Source: Mangifera indica (lineage: Eukaryota; Streptophyta; Magnoliopsida; Sapindales; Anacardiaceae). Taken from it: a stretch of 64,000 bases of DNA. Shown here piece by piece: positions 12,121-24,826 of the stretch (the stretch's first letter is position 1; every line of letters starts with the position of its first letter). Location: assembly GCF_011075055.1 (NCBI RefSeq), contig NC_058156.1:5704001-5768000 (forward strand), read 5' to 3'. The position numbers and the translations under genes are program-made. The notes beneath the pieces were generated by a model that was not told the origin of the DNA, did not search any database, and saw only the letters and a list, made by a program, of their open reading frames with translations.

Positions 12121-12544
12121 AGGCATAGAATTTTTCAAGTTGGATCTGATCTAGATTTTAGATTAAGTGTTTTGAGTCCTGGAAAGGCCCCAAATGTATA
12201 TTTTAGGATACTTAAAGACTAAAGTAAAATAATCTTGAATGGTTAGGGATGTATGTGAGAAAGTACAAGATTGGATTTGTTTTTTCTAATTGGATAAATC
12301 TAAACCTAATTCATAATTTCATGTGGGTCATGAGTTTAAATAAAAGTATAATAATAATAAAAATTAAACATATATTTAAATAATATATATAAAACCCACA
12401 CGAGTAGACCTATATATGTACATATATATATATGTGTGTATGTGCATGTGTGCGTGTCTGTAATTTTTTTACACACGAAAAAAGTGAGGTGTGTACATTA
12501 TGGGAAAACTAAAAATGCTAGCCTCATGTGCTTTGATTCTTCTA

Positions 12545-12920
12545 AACATGACTTTCTCACAAACACATGATTTTTCTTTTTACCCTAGCTGCCCATGAGA
12601 TGAAAAACGATTATCGTGACTTTCATCAAATATTAAACAAATCATGCTCAAGTTCTAATAGCCTTCATTCATATTTGTGTAGATACCCAAGAGCAAGCTT
12701 ACATTTGATTTTAAGAGTGACTTCGTAACCTTTTACCTTTTAGAGAAAGATGAAATAGCTACCTATGTAGGTATATTGAAAAACACCATATGTGTATTAT
12801 TTGCATGTTTGTGAATTAATCTTACTACAAGGATAATCCAAATAGGGATTTTTGTGGTGTTTATACTGTTTAATTAAAATTTTAAATTGTTATTCCACTA
12901 CCCAAGGTCACAAATTCCCT
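12545..12920 (+). repeat. dispersed copia LTR repeat, copy 3
   Basis: Direct-orientation match to 4612-5010 and, in its second half, to 5395-5640. It could be the 3' LTR mate of the element whose LTR/PBS/gag lie at 5.1-7.2 kb, but no polypurine tract or pol sequence is visible in front of it, so the pairing is not proven. Confidence 0.55.
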
Positions 12921-12929
12921 ATAGCTACA

Positions 12930-14217
12930 TGTTTAAGTATGGCAAGTTGTATGCTTATGCATACTCGTACATGTATGTAAGCGAAGTCACGATGAGTAAT
13001 GAATAAAAAGATAAGTCATGCCTAGATAATAGAATAGGTTTGCTCATGCATATGGCCTTGCACGTCTGTGTGTAGTATTTATAAACATGTACACCCATGA
13101 AAGACTAATCGTACATGAAGAGGTTGACACACGCTCGTACATCTAACAGTGTACACCTTGCATGAAATTCAATCAATAGTGAAAGTTGGAGAAATATGCT
13201 AAGTTTAATGGGTTTTCTCAAAGGATAATGTAAACTTTATGGTAAGCATTAGCACCTAATATGCCCAAGAGAATTATTATATTTACGACATGAGTTATAA
13301 GGAATGTGAAAGCTAAAACGAGCTTGAGTTGATTATGTGGTTCGAGATGTTGGCATGTTGACATATCTTATAGTCATTACGAGAGGGCACCATGATTTAT
13401 ACTGTTTACATTGCCCACAGTAGGGCAAGTTTGTAGTAAGACACTCTACTAGCAGTAGGGTACTTTACTAATAGTAGAGCCTAGTTTCAGTTCAACAATT
13501 TGTAGTGGTGTAGGTGAATGGACTGAATAACGAGCTTACATGGTAAAGGTGTCAAATCTGTATATCAATCCAATCCAATCAGCCTAGTATATAGTTTAAG
13601 ATGAGATAATGTTTTCATCAAAGAGATGATATGGTCACACTAGTTTAGAATTCTGAGTGATTTTTTAGTGAATGAACGGGGCCCAAATAGTCCTTAAGAA
13701 TGTCTTATAGAGCTTAAAGGTTCCTAAGATTACATATATCATCATTGTGGGGGTTTAGAGATGGACTTCTATTAACCTAGTTATAGTGGGTTGAGCCAAG
13801 AGTTGTTTGAGGATTTTGTAGAAGTCAGTAGAGTTTCCTACTTACTAAGTGACTTTTCACTCACTCTCCTACTTACTATGTTTTGTAAGTACAAGTGATC
13901 GTAATGGCTATAGTACAAGTAGTAGTCTACAAAAGTAGAGTTTGCATGAGGGTAATTTTGTCATTTATGATTTCATTATACATATTTGACTTTAGAGACT
14001 TAATGTTATGTTTATGTATTTGCTACACTTATATTATGGATAATTGTTATGTTACTTAATTTATGACATCCTTTGAATGTTTCCATGTATTTCATTTATT
14101 AAAGGTATTTTTGTAATTTTTATGTATGAGGTTAAATTTAAATGAATGCATACTCATTTAGACTAAGTTAGTGACATCTTACTCCGAAAGGTTGCACATT
14201 TAGAAAGGGTGTTACAA
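12930..14217 (+). repeat. gypsy-type LTR ending GGGTGTTACA
   Basis: It ends at AAAGGGTGTTACAA (about 14207-14217), the canonical right terminus of TGTAACACCC...GGGTGTTACA LTRs. Its middle (13380-13990) is the inverted relative of 7600-8450. The ATTACGAGAGGGCACCATGA block at 13376 recurs at 59533 and in reverse complement near 8340. The left end is not defined. Confidence 0.5.
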
Positions 14218-15150
14218 ATGATCTATCCTACAATCCATCAATCAAATCTATCATTTTCTTTTTCTAACCTAACTTTGATCCGTATTCCATTATAAGGCTT
14301 ATCGGATCTTGACTAAATAAAGGGAATCTCCTTACCTACTCTAGCTACCAACTCTAAAGCTCTCTAATCCTGGTTGTATTATCTTTTTGTGATCCTAGGG
14401 TCTCAAACTACAGACTCCAATTGATAGACTATTTACATTCTAATAAGTCCTAAGTCAATCGACAGGTGTGGTGCTAGCAATTCTCTCTAGATAAGGACAC
14501 CAATCAATGAACTATACCATATCTACAAGTGCACCTAAGTCACGGTACTACCTTAGGTAAGCCTATAATCTCTTATTCTATGTTTCATGTCGAATCCCTA
14601 TAGATTCCTAATCACTCAAAACTCTCTTGGATATCAATCTAGTCTAGCAACACCTTTCTCCGAATACATATGTCACAAGTCATCAAGTAATATAATAGAT
14701 ATCTATCCTATAGAGATTAGAATATCAATCACTAATTTGTTTTGCAGTATTTATTAGCTAGGGAGTCTAAATTGTATTAAACTAAAATTAATGAAGGTGA
14801 CTAAAACTACTATACTTCTACTAATGCCATTAATAATTGAAAATAGTATTTTTGCTACTATACTTATATAACAACTATTTCTAAGAAATAAGATTTCACC
14901 AACAATCCCACGCAAACTTGTAAATAAATGTAAAGTTTTTCTTGTGATTGTAATGTGTTGATGTTTGCATATCCTAAGTTACCCCAGTTCCCCTTGCGAG
15001 GTTAACTAAGTGTGTAAGTATTAAGCAAGCACCTATTTTATGGTACTTGGTTAATTTGAACCCTTTACGCTCTATGACTCCAGTAACTCTATAAGGATTT
15101 AACTTATTTCTAGTATCATGGTTTCAAGTTCAATGAATGCATGCACTAAC
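14218..15150. other. unassigned sequence left of a hAT
   Basis: No ORF, RNA gene or repeat family is recognised. The base composition is a little less AT-rich than its surroundings near 14330-14620. The last bases (15151-15158) are the TSD of the hAT at 15159-21149. Without that hAT this sequence would join 21158 onward. Confidence 0.4.
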
Positions 15151-15775
15151 GTCATCCCTAGGGCTGGACCTGAGCCAAGTTGGCTCGAGCTTAAAAGCCG
15201 ATTTGACTCGATTCAAATTCATATGTTTCAAATTTGAGTCAAATATGAGTCAAAGATATATCTCATTTTATAAATTGAGATGAGTTTGAATCAAACTAGT
15301 TTTAGCTCGACTCAACTCATAAACTAATCAAACAACTCAAATTAAAACGAATTCTGCTTGCAGCTCAAATTTGAGTCGAAGAATTAATAAAATGGTTGTG
15401 TTTCACTATAAAGGGCGTATACGTGTTATTTATATAGTCCATGACTCTCCATTTAATCACTTAGTTTAGATATTTTCAAGTTTCAAATATTTTAGAGAAT
15501 TCCACGCTTTTTCCCAATTAAACCTAGTGATGAAACTCCTTCATTTTGCTTTAGTCATCCTCGATCCCCCTTGATTTTCGTTGTGATACAGTCAATATAT
15601 CACCACCACCAGTATTCTTACAACCATATCTCAGTACCTCAAGTTCGTTGATGGGATCTGTTGCACAGTTTAGTACTGCCACTATTCTGACAACCAATCT
15701 CTTTCTCTCTATCGTCATTGTGGTTCAGTGGAACGTATTACCTTCTACTCTTTTGTAACCTCTATTGTTGGTAAC

Positions 15776-15801
15776 AACCCTAACCCTAACTCTAACCCTA
15801 A
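15776..15801. repeat. short interstitial telomere-like run
   Basis: AACCCTAACCCTAACTCTAACCCTAA lies within the left part of the hAT, about four degenerate units of CCCTAA rather than the usual plant CCCTAAA. It is too short to be more than a simple repeat. Confidence 0.6.
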
Positions 15802-16619
15802 TTTTGTGTATCAGCTCTAACCTTAATGTTGCTTAAATGTTTCTTTAAATTTTGCATTTTAATGTTTATGAAATTTGTTTTGAAGTGTTTGAATGTTTCT
15901 TAAATATATTTTGAAATGTTTCAAAGTTTTGGTTTCTAAAATGTATTATCTTGTTAGGAAATGAGTTTTTGGAATTAAAAAATCCAGATTATCTATATAC
16001 AACTGTTTTAAACTTGTGTAAATTGATTATGTTTCTCCATCTTTGTTACCAGTTGCTTGCTAGTATAACATAATTATTTCTGATTTTTTTGTATAAAATT
16101 ACATATTAAACTAGTATAATTATTGCTAGTATAACATAATTATTAATGAAATTTTTTTGTATAAAAAAATTTATGCCCTTATAAGAGTATTTTAGTTGTT
16201 AAATGGTTGATTATTGATTGATTAAATTGTATTTGGTATATTGATTTGGATTAAATTGTATTTGTTAAATGCCCTTATAAGAGTATTTTATATACTTGAC
16301 TTGGTTAAGTATGAAATGGTCTTTGTTTATATAAAGATTTTGACTTGTCAAATCTGATAATTGCATATGCAAGAAAATAACTATATAAAGTTTGTAATAT
16401 TTCATTATTTGATAATTTGCATATTCAAGGAAACAACCAAACAGAACCATTAAACGGAAGAGCTTATTATGTTTCAATTTTATATGAACACTATACTTAG
16501 TTGCAATGGGTATCTATTTAATTATAAATAACTTTGTCTCTTCCTTGATATTAACAATGAATGTCCTTCTCAATTTTGTTGATTTGGTTCGCAATGATTT
16601 TTCTTTTCCAATTAACTTA

Positions 16620-19260
16620 GATGGTAAAAAAAAGAAAGTTGAAGCTGGGAGATTCAAGTTAACCTTCAACTCATACGTTAGTTAACAAATGTAGAGAAGG
16701 TACAAATAGAATGTCTATAAACTTTGATAATCATGAGTTTAGTGCATTTGATCATTATGTTATTGATGTTGGGGATATAAATATAGAAGGACAAGAGGTT
16801 ATAGGGCCTGAAACAATTCAAGATGATGTGGTTGTTGATGATCACAGTTAAAGGATTACAATTTCCAAAGTTAATGTTCAAGGAAATGATAATGAAGATG
16901 ATGATCTTGTTATTAGGCCATACAAGAAAAAGAAAACATCAACCATTTAGGAGTGTTTCCCCGAGGAATTGTTTGAAGTTGAAAGGGATAATAAATATGA
17001 TGTTTGCCAATTTTGCTTGAAGGCTCAGTTTAAAGAACAAAAAGAAGTACTTTTCACATTAAAAGGCATATGGACGGATGTCTGGCAAGAAAGAAAGCTC
17101 TTCGACAACATGTTTTTAAATGTGGGCAAACAATGCTCAACTTTAAGATTGTTGAATCAATATTGTGTGACTCTTTCTCTCTTCCACCCATTTTGAGGAT
17201 AAGAGGAAAATATGAGCACCATAAGGTAATTTGTTTAACAACTATTATGGTCAATGTAATTGTTTATGCTAAATATATTGATGAAATTAATGTTGTGTGA
17301 ATTTTGTTGAAATAAATTTGGGTTTCTTAGGTTAGAGAAGCAATGGCTCATATGGTTTTCTTGGATGAGGAGCCTTTTATGTTGGTTAAATATGTTGGAT
17401 TCAATTTTTCACTTGGATTTGTTCAACCTCTGTATGAAAAAATTGAAAGAAAACAATTAAAGGCAAATTGTGAAGGTGTTTATGAGCTGAACGAAGGAAG
17501 TTAAAGAAAATTTTTGTGGAACTTAGTTGAGTAAGTGTTACTACTGATCTTTAGAGGTTAGATGCCCAACATATTGAATATATAGTGATAACAGTGCATT
17601 GGGTTGACCATAATTGGTGTTTGAATAAAAGAGTGATCAATTTGTCTGCCTACCTCCCCTTAAAAAAGGTATTAACATTGCATAATATTCTTTAATTGTT
17701 TCAAGGAATGGGAAATTGAAAATAAGGTAAAATAATTATATTTTTATTCAATTTTCTATTAAAGCTAAGTATTCAAATGAAATATATTTTTATATGAGTT
17801 TCTTATTTCAATGTCTATTGTGTTAGGTTCATATGATTACTATGGACAATGCAAGCACAAATGATACTTGTCTAGTTGTGTTGAAGGAGGATTTTAAAGT
17901 TCAACAAAGGTTGATTTGTGATAGGAAGCTTTTCCATGTTTGTTGTACAACACATTATTAATTTGTTAGTTTAAGACGAGGTCGAAGAGATCAAAGAGGC
18001 AATGGGCAATGTGAGGGAAAGTATTAAATATCTCAAGCATAGTGAGGCCCAACAGAAAATTTTTTGTGAGATTGCTTAATCGTTAGGCATTAATGATAGG
18101 AAACTCATCTTAGATTGCTCGAGAAGATGGAATAGCATTTTGGAGATGTTCAATGTTGCTTTAAGATTCAAAGAAGTGTTTCCTAGATTTCATAAGAGAG
18201 ATAAATATTATTCTAATTGCCCAACTACAAAGGAGTGGCAAATGATCGTTGTTGTTTATGATTTTTTGAAGATTTTTAATGATGTTAGTAATATAATGTT
18301 GAGATCAAATTATCCTACTTCTAATTTATACTTTGTTGAGCTCTTTAGAATAAAAGAAATACTAAGGGATAAAGAGTTTGATCCTGATCCATTTGTTCAT
18401 CTAATTGTTTCTAAAATGATAAATAGATTTGATAACCATTGGGGCAGGTTAATTTGCTTATAGCAGTGGCTAGTACGTTGGATCCAAGGTAAATTCTTAG
18501 AAATCTTGCATTTTGTTTAATAATGTTTTATATTAAAATTGATGATTGACTTATTCATTTCTTCTTTTAATGTTTGTGGCAAGATTAAAGTTCGGCTGAT
18601 TGAGCTTGTTTTTCCCTTTTTATATGGTGAAGATCAGACCATTGAGGAGATTGAGAATGTCAAAAAGGTTTTTCAAACCTTATATAACTAGTATATGAAA
18701 TTTTTATCTTTGGAAAGTGCTAACAATGTATAAACACGAGTTAATGGATCAGGTAAGTTTTAAACTTTGAAAGTTTTGTTACGTAATGAATGTTTTTAAT
18801 GAAAATTTTGGTAGGCATGTCTCATGACTCTCATACTACTAACTGTATATATGTGCAAAATGAAGGTTGGCAATGCTTAAGACAACAGATCAGGAAGGTC
18901 AAATCCGAACCAGTTGTCAAGATAGAGCGGATGTGTATCTCAAAAAAGGTTGCTTAGAAACAAATGAGGAAACCAAATTCTCTGACTTTAATGCTCTTCA
19001 ATGGTGGAAGACAAATCATTTGAAGTTCAAAGTTCTTTCTTGGATGGCTGCATAAATTTTAGTGATTCCAATCTCTTTTGTAGCCTTAGAGCAAGCTTTT
19101 AGTGTAGATCAAGAGTTATTAACCCTTATAGGGCATCATTATTGCCAGAATCTGTCAATATGATGATTTGCGAGGGTGATTGGATTAGAGTCATGCATCG
19201 AGTGAGAAAACCATCACAGCTGGTTAATATTTGTTTCAATTTGTTGGATATTTTGGATAG
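16620..19260 (+). pseudogene. hAT transposase remnant (BED finger, RNase H-like core, hAT dimerization)
   Basis: Pieces in order: a BED zinc finger region (VCQFCLKA near 17003, then HIKRHMDGCLARKKALRQH); REAMAHMVFLDEEPFMLVKY (about 17331-17391); a region with DEVEEIKEAMGNVRESIKY (17974-18030); KLILDCSRRWNSILEMFN (18100-18155); an open 107-codon stretch at 18140-18463 containing FKEVFPRFHKRDKYY and NYPTSNLYFVELFRIKEIL; and a dimerization-domain segment, FNALQWWKTNHLKFKVLSWM then a decayed LEQAFSVD where the family has SESAFSTGGRV (18990-19110). The protein would cut and join hAT ends in the nucleus. The pieces are spread over several frames with stops, so this copy is inactive. AT-rich gaps of 80-120 bp may be introns. 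The motif order matches plant RICESLEEPER/DAYSLEEPER-type transposases. Confidence 0.85.
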
Positions 19261-21149
19261 ATGTTGAAATGGTTCTCAATCCTTTTTTTTTCAAATATAT
19301 ATATTTATTTTGCCTAAAGGTTTATAGTGAGGTTGAGGTAACATTACCTCAGCTTTAAAGACATCGCGACAACATTTTTTGCACCTAATTTGCATTTTTG
19401 AAGTTGAGTTTTTAGTTAGACTTTTTTTGTCTCTTTTTCTGACCACTTAAATGTATGATGTACTTAATTAATTATGATTTTTCCTCTTTTCAAATGTGTG
19501 TATTTATGGTGACAAGTCTTATGGGAATGGGGTGATTTTTATATTTTTTTTATTGGCTTTGAAGAAAGGTGAGATGAGGGTTTTGCTATAAATGGAAGAT
19601 TCATGCTACCCTCTAACTACCAAGTTGTCCTTCCTTTGAATTTTTTTTATCATAAGATTATTTCTCATAAGTGTCTTAGCTTTTTCTTTCTCTTTTCAAT
19701 TTTTTTTACCTCTTTATTATTTTTTTTTTGAAAATTATTTTATGATGGTTGAATATGTTTTGTGCACTTTTCAATTTTGTATCAGAATCACTATTTTATT
19801 TGCTACTAAAAGCTTTAGCTAATATAGATAGTCCATGTTCTGTTAAGGGGCTATCGAATATATGTGATATCTAGTGGATATTTCATTATATGTAATTATG
19901 CACATTCTAGTGGATATAATTTGTGTAGGTTATTTTGATGAAATGCTAGAATTGGTTTGGAAAAAAAAGGGCACCAATGAACTTGTAGATGAGGTTGTTA
20001 TTGAATATGCACATGGAAAGGAGTATCAGTTATTTTTCTAAAATATGGATATTTTCATATGGATTTGGCACAACCCATGCTACTACAAGGTGATAATTTT
20101 TTCTTTTTATATGCTATTATTATGAGAAGTTAACCTTACTTTATTAGACTTATTTTCTTTTTTAATATGGATATTGATATTTTGAGCATATGTTAAGGCT
20201 ACAATCAAATTCTCTGGTGTTGAGAGTGATCTCAATTGTAATGTTGATGAATATAAGGAAAATATGAAACAGGTAAACTAATAATAATCACATAATACTA
20301 GTTATTCTACTTGATATATAGTGTATTGGCTAAATATTTTGTAACTTCATAATGATATGTGTAGGTTGGTCAATGTAAAAAAAGAATCAACTTTAATTGC
20401 AATGTTTGGTCCCATCATTGGCCATATGTATCGGTTGGTTGTCATAGGTAAAGGTTTAGGGTATTATTTTACATCTAGTAGTATCTACATATTTGTGTGA
20501 TTTGATAGGTTGAACTGATGATTCTTCATGATACATTTTGATCCATTAAACTCACTTGTTGATTTCTTGTTGGCAAATTAGCAGAATTTGGTTGGTGTCC
20601 CCGAATCATTGTGAACCTTGGGATTTCTTGTTACCATTGCCATTTTAGTTTATGGATGATTAAATGTTATGAAACTTGGGGTTTTTAATGTAAAGGATGC
20701 TTGGAGTACAAAGTCTATTTACAACTCTTCTCCATGGATTATACTTATTAAATGAACCTATGTTTTCTGATTTTCATTATTTCAAATTCGTGGTCTGCTA
20801 AAATCATGCCAAGGATTAAAGATTGTGAAAATTAAATTGAGTTGAATGTTCGAAGATGCACTGATTATGAAATTAATATATGTTAATGGATTAAGCTTAA
20901 TAGTCAAATTCAAGCCACAAATTCGAGCTAGAATTTAAATCACAAATACGAATCATGAATTTGAACACCAAATTTGAGCCATATCTACAAGCCGAGTTAC
21001 GAACCTTGTACTTAAACATCAAATCAAATTCAAATTAACTTAAGTTTCAATTCAATGAACTCGAATTGAACTCAAACTATCATAATTTTCTATAAGTCGA
21101 ACTTGAGCCAATCTATTTTCGAGCTCAGCTCAGTTCATATCCAGCCCTT
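19261..21149 (+). other. 3' part of the hAT, unidentified exon-like pieces
   Basis: After the dimerization segment the hAT continues for 1.9 kb. Two small open stretches, one near 19940-20040 (LVDEVVIEYAHGKEYQL) and one near 20195-20275 (ATIKFSGVESDLNCNVDEY, followed by a GTAAAC donor-like sequence), look exon-like. I recognise no domain in them. They could be a captured host fragment or chance ORFs. The end (20880-21149) has many motifs such as AAATTCGAGC, typical of subterminal hAT repeats. Confidence 0.35.
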
Positions 21150-21157
21150 GTCATACC

Positions 21158-22417
21158 CACCTTTCGATAATCTATGTAAGTCTACTAACATGTGCAAAGT
21201 TAGGCCCTAAACTCAACACAACACATTATATATCCATTCATTAAATCAAATATCGACAATAATATTAAAATATAAAATAGTAAAAACTACATGTTCATGG
21301 GGATCGAAGTATCCCTCTCAATTCCTAGAATAATAAAGTTTAGCCACTCATGTAATTCAAAAACACATCAACAATTATAAAAATTCATAAACTTGAGACA
21401 AGGTGAAAGATTGTGACACTCTTCTCCAAATGTCAATTTGAACTATTTCGACACCCAATGACATATCTCTATTGGTGGTGTCATCCTGAATAACTAATAC
21501 CAAACGATATACATCGGTGTCTCGGATGCCTAGTGAAAACATACAACATCCTCGATGTCTAACAGAAAGTATACCTAATGCACTTACATGTCAGGCCTTT
21601 CCCATATTGTATTACATGATGCTAAGACGCCTATTGTCAAGTATGTGGGTAAGCATCCTAGATGTTAAGATGCCCGGGGCCAAGTGCATAATAAATCATA
21701 TGAGTATCAAGGTCATAGAGACTAGCCTTATTGTTTTCACTACTACACTGTACACAACTTGGTGGATAAAATAAAGATATACATCGTATTATGTTTTCGA
21801 CTCAGATCTAATCCAGTCGAGATCTGTGTTGTTGTCCACATAGTTAGGCATCTTCAATTATCCATCTCATTATTTTTCGAGTTTCATTAGGGCTTATCTA
21901 TACTCATTCATTTCCCTAGTCATTTTCCATAGCCATTTTCCCATTGCATGAACAGGCATATGAGGCCATTGCTTCATGCTCATTTCCCATGGCCCATGAA
22001 CGAGTGTCACACCTCTAGCTTGAATGGTCATTCACCTAAACCTTTAACTAACGATGTTACTCCCCGAGCACGTTTGTTTGCTCCTAAACTAGTCATTCCT
22101 CCTAGATCATCATAAATGGATGTTCATCCCATAACGAATGGTTTTTTAGGGTGTCACTATTTAACAAACATTCCTAGGGCAAACGAAGTTCGTTGTCTCT
22201 AATCTAGGGGATGAATAGTTGTCACCATTGTGTGAGAGTGACCATTCGTTGTTGATTCGACTTCTTTACCTTACAGATGTTTGGCAATTTTTGGCCACCA
22301 AATCACAATTTAGCATTCCTAGGCATGTTTCTACCTCAAGACAACCATTAATCAATGCTCATACATTAGATCATGAAAATAAATATTAGATTCTTACCAC
22401 AAGTTAAATCACCATGG
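21158..22417 (-). repeat. gypsy LTR segment between two hAT insertions
   Basis: This stretch lies between the right TSD of one hAT and the left TSD of the next. Once both are removed it is contiguous with 24827-25476, which ends in a gypsy LTR terminus followed by a chromovirus integrase. It is therefore read as the interior of the same minus-strand LTR. No coding sequence; the 85-codon ORF at 21517-21774 has no domain. Confidence 0.45.
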
Positions 22418-22425
22418 CTAATTAC

Positions 22426-24818
22426 TAGAGGCGTCAAAGGGGCTACTAGCTCCAAGCACGACCCAGGCTACTATTTATTCATGTGATCTAACAGCGTATG
22501 ACCTAATACTATAGTGGGTCGTGCTCGGCCTGTAGGCCAATCCAGCCCAACATGACACTATAGTCATGCCTTTAAAAACAACAAAAAAAAAAAAATCCAA
22601 AAAATTAAAAAGTTCTACCCAACCTAACCAAATTAACTTTTTTAAAATTTTTTCTTCAAATTTTTTTTATAGAAACCCATCTCCCCTTCCCAAAATTTAT
22701 ACACTCTCAATCTTTTATTTTTCTCAATCTCACATTCTCTAATCAATCTCTTATTCTCGAACTATCTAAATTCATAATCAATATTTCTGTGTTTAAAATT
22801 TAGTTTTTGAATTTTGTTAGTCAATTGATTATTTTTCATTTATCAAAATATTACAGATGGATACGAGCTCAAATGAATTCAATCCATTTGAATACTATGA
22901 CACTGATGATATTATTGACAATATACGTGGAAGAAGAGCACAAACACCAACAAGTGAAAGTAGGAGAGTCACAACTTGACAGAAAAAAAAAGAAGCAAAA
23001 ATCTATGGTGTGGGACCACTTTGATCAAACACAGGAAATGACTGAAAGAAGAGTAATTCGATGGGCAATGTGCAAACACTATGACTCATGTTTGAAATGT
23101 GTCAGTTTGGGTGGCACCAGTCATCTTTATTGACATATCACAAATTATTGTAAAATAATTTCACACGAGATAAGAAGATAACAACAAATTGCCTTCACCA
23201 GATCACAATTTATTAGTGCTAACGTCAATGTAGTAGAAGGTTTGAGTGGTTCCAAGTGCATTAGAGAAATGTTTAATTTCATCCATGATCAAACTAAAAT
23301 GTGACACTACATGACAGGTATGTTGTCACTTCTGACTAACCTTTTTCTTACACTGAAGATGAAATTTTAGTATAGATGATGCAGAATAATATTCAACCCA
23401 CATTTAAAAGAATTCTTAGGTTTACCCTTATGACAAATATTTTTAGAAATTATGAATTAATGAAATTAAAAATTTATAGAACTTGGTAATTTTAATGATG
23501 TTATTTCAATAACTTCAAACTTATGAACGACCACAAATCAAAACATAAGATACTTATGTGCAATGCCTTATTTCATTGATTATGACTGACAATTGTGTAA
23601 AAAAGTAATTGTACTTAAGTCATTAGAATATACACATAAGGATATAATTTATAGGTAATTAGCTAATATTTTTTATGAATATAAAATTAATAACTCTACT
23701 TTTACAATGAGTTTTGATAAAAGAAAAAATAATGATAGAGTAATTGAATTAATGTTAAATCATATATATATTCTATTTAGTGAAAAAAATTTTCATATTA
23801 AATATACATGTCATATTATAATTTAATAACTCAAAATGATTGAAGCATGACTAAAGATCATATATCAACAATTAGAAATATCATCGTATACATTTCATTA
23901 TCTCCATCACGAATTCGAGCTTATCATGAATTTTGTAAGTCAATGAGGTTAAGATGAAAAAAGTTAAAAGCAAATGTTAAAATTAGGTGAAATTCAACAT
24001 ATTTCATGTTGAAAGCAGGCGAAATGTATGAATTAGTTGTAATATGCTTATTCAATAGTCAACCAAAAAATTCTATTTTTTTAATACAGTTTATGATTGA
24101 GAGATTGTTATGACTCTAATAAACATGTTGGAACTTGAAGACAACCACGAACCAATGCTCAAGTGTGTACTATTTAACTACATGTTTAACTTTATATAAT
24201 ATGTTAGAAATTAATGAAATTTTTAAAGAATATAGGTATCATAATACTTTCTAAAATATATCTAAACAAATAAAATAGAAATTTAAAAAATATTAAACCG
24301 AAATTCCTTTACTTTATGTTGCTACCAAGGGCAAAATTATTAGGAGTAAAAAATTGTTTAAATGCTATTAATGAAAATTGTTTAATTTCCAACGATAATA
24401 GAGTAGACAATGTTCAATAATTTTTATTGCAAATATATAGTATTTATGAAAATAAATATGGAAGGAGGGCACAAACTTCATAACATGAGGTAAGTTCTGT
24501 TAATTCATGCAGAAGAAAGTCATGCATATGGCTGAATAAAATTGTGTAATTGGAAAATAATTTTTATTTAATCTTTTAATTAAAAAATTATAAAAATTAG
24601 TTTTATTTAATTAACAGGCCAACCCATGGTCAACCTGTTAAGGGCTCAACATCGCACATCCTTATATATATAGAATTGTGTCATAAGCCTATATATTTTA
24701 GCGAGCCGACTCAACACGAAAGGCCCATGACTATGCAAACTTTGGTCGGACAAGGCCTACAGGCCCGATGGGCCACACCAAAGTTGATCGAACTTAACAC
24801 AACCCATTGACACCTTTA
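22426..24818 (+). mobile_element. hAT transposon with perfect 8-bp TSD CTAATTAC
   Basis: The left end is TAGAGGCGTCAAAGGGGC; the right end reverse-complemented is TAAAGGTGTCAATGGGTTG. CTAATTAC flanks both sides (22418-22425 and 24819-24826), a perfect 8-bp hAT TSD. The inner ends hold GGGCC-rich blocks (GGCCTGTAGGCC near 22531; GGCCTACAGGCCCGATGGGCC near 24753). The element is 2393 bp, shorter than an intact autonomous copy because the transposase is internally decayed and truncated. It is inserted in gypsy LTR sequence. Confidence 0.92.
22857..23960 (+). pseudogene. hAT transposase remnant with N-terminal BED finger
   Basis: It starts at ATGGATACGAGC (22857) with an acidic leader (MDTSSNEFNPFEYYDTDDII). 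A basic stretch and a BED finger follow: MVWDHFDQ, then CKHYDSCLKC, then a GGTSHLYxHITNYC block ending near 23145. The later sequence is broken but readable in pieces, including a K-W-x-NQNIRYLCA-like piece near 23540, ISYIFYEYKINNSTFTMSFD near 23655-23720, IELMLNH, and CHIINL-like residues near 23810, all matching the RNase H-like core of plant hAT transposases. Many stops and frameshifts are present, and the C-terminal dimerization domain is not recognisable. Its closest relative in the window is 57.98-59.03 kb. Confidence 0.75.
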
Positions 24819-24826
24819 CTAATTAC

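Larger units (their letters stand above)
15159..21149 (+). mobile_element. hAT transposon (BED/RICESLEEPER-like) with 8-bp TSD
   Basis: The left end reads TAGGGCTGGACCTGAGCC and the right end, reverse-complemented, AAGGGCTGGATATGAACTGA, a hAT-type terminal inverted repeat. It is flanked by GTCATCCC (15151-15158) and GTCATACC (21150-21157), an 8-bp target-site duplication with one mismatch. Both subterminal regions are rich in repeated GAGCTCGA/TTTGAGTC-type motifs, usual hAT transposase-binding territory. The transposase remnant (16.6-19.3 kb) lies inside in the plus orientation. The total length of 5991 bp is long for this type; the extra ~1.9 kb after the transposase is unassigned. Confidence 0.88.

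Noticed and set aside
15776..15801. True interstitial telomere
   Set aside because: Only about four degenerate CCCTAA units, not the CCCTAAA plant repeat, and inside a transposon.
18140..18463. A stand-alone 107-codon gene
   Set aside because: It is the best-preserved exon-sized piece of the hAT transposase remnant, not a separate gene.
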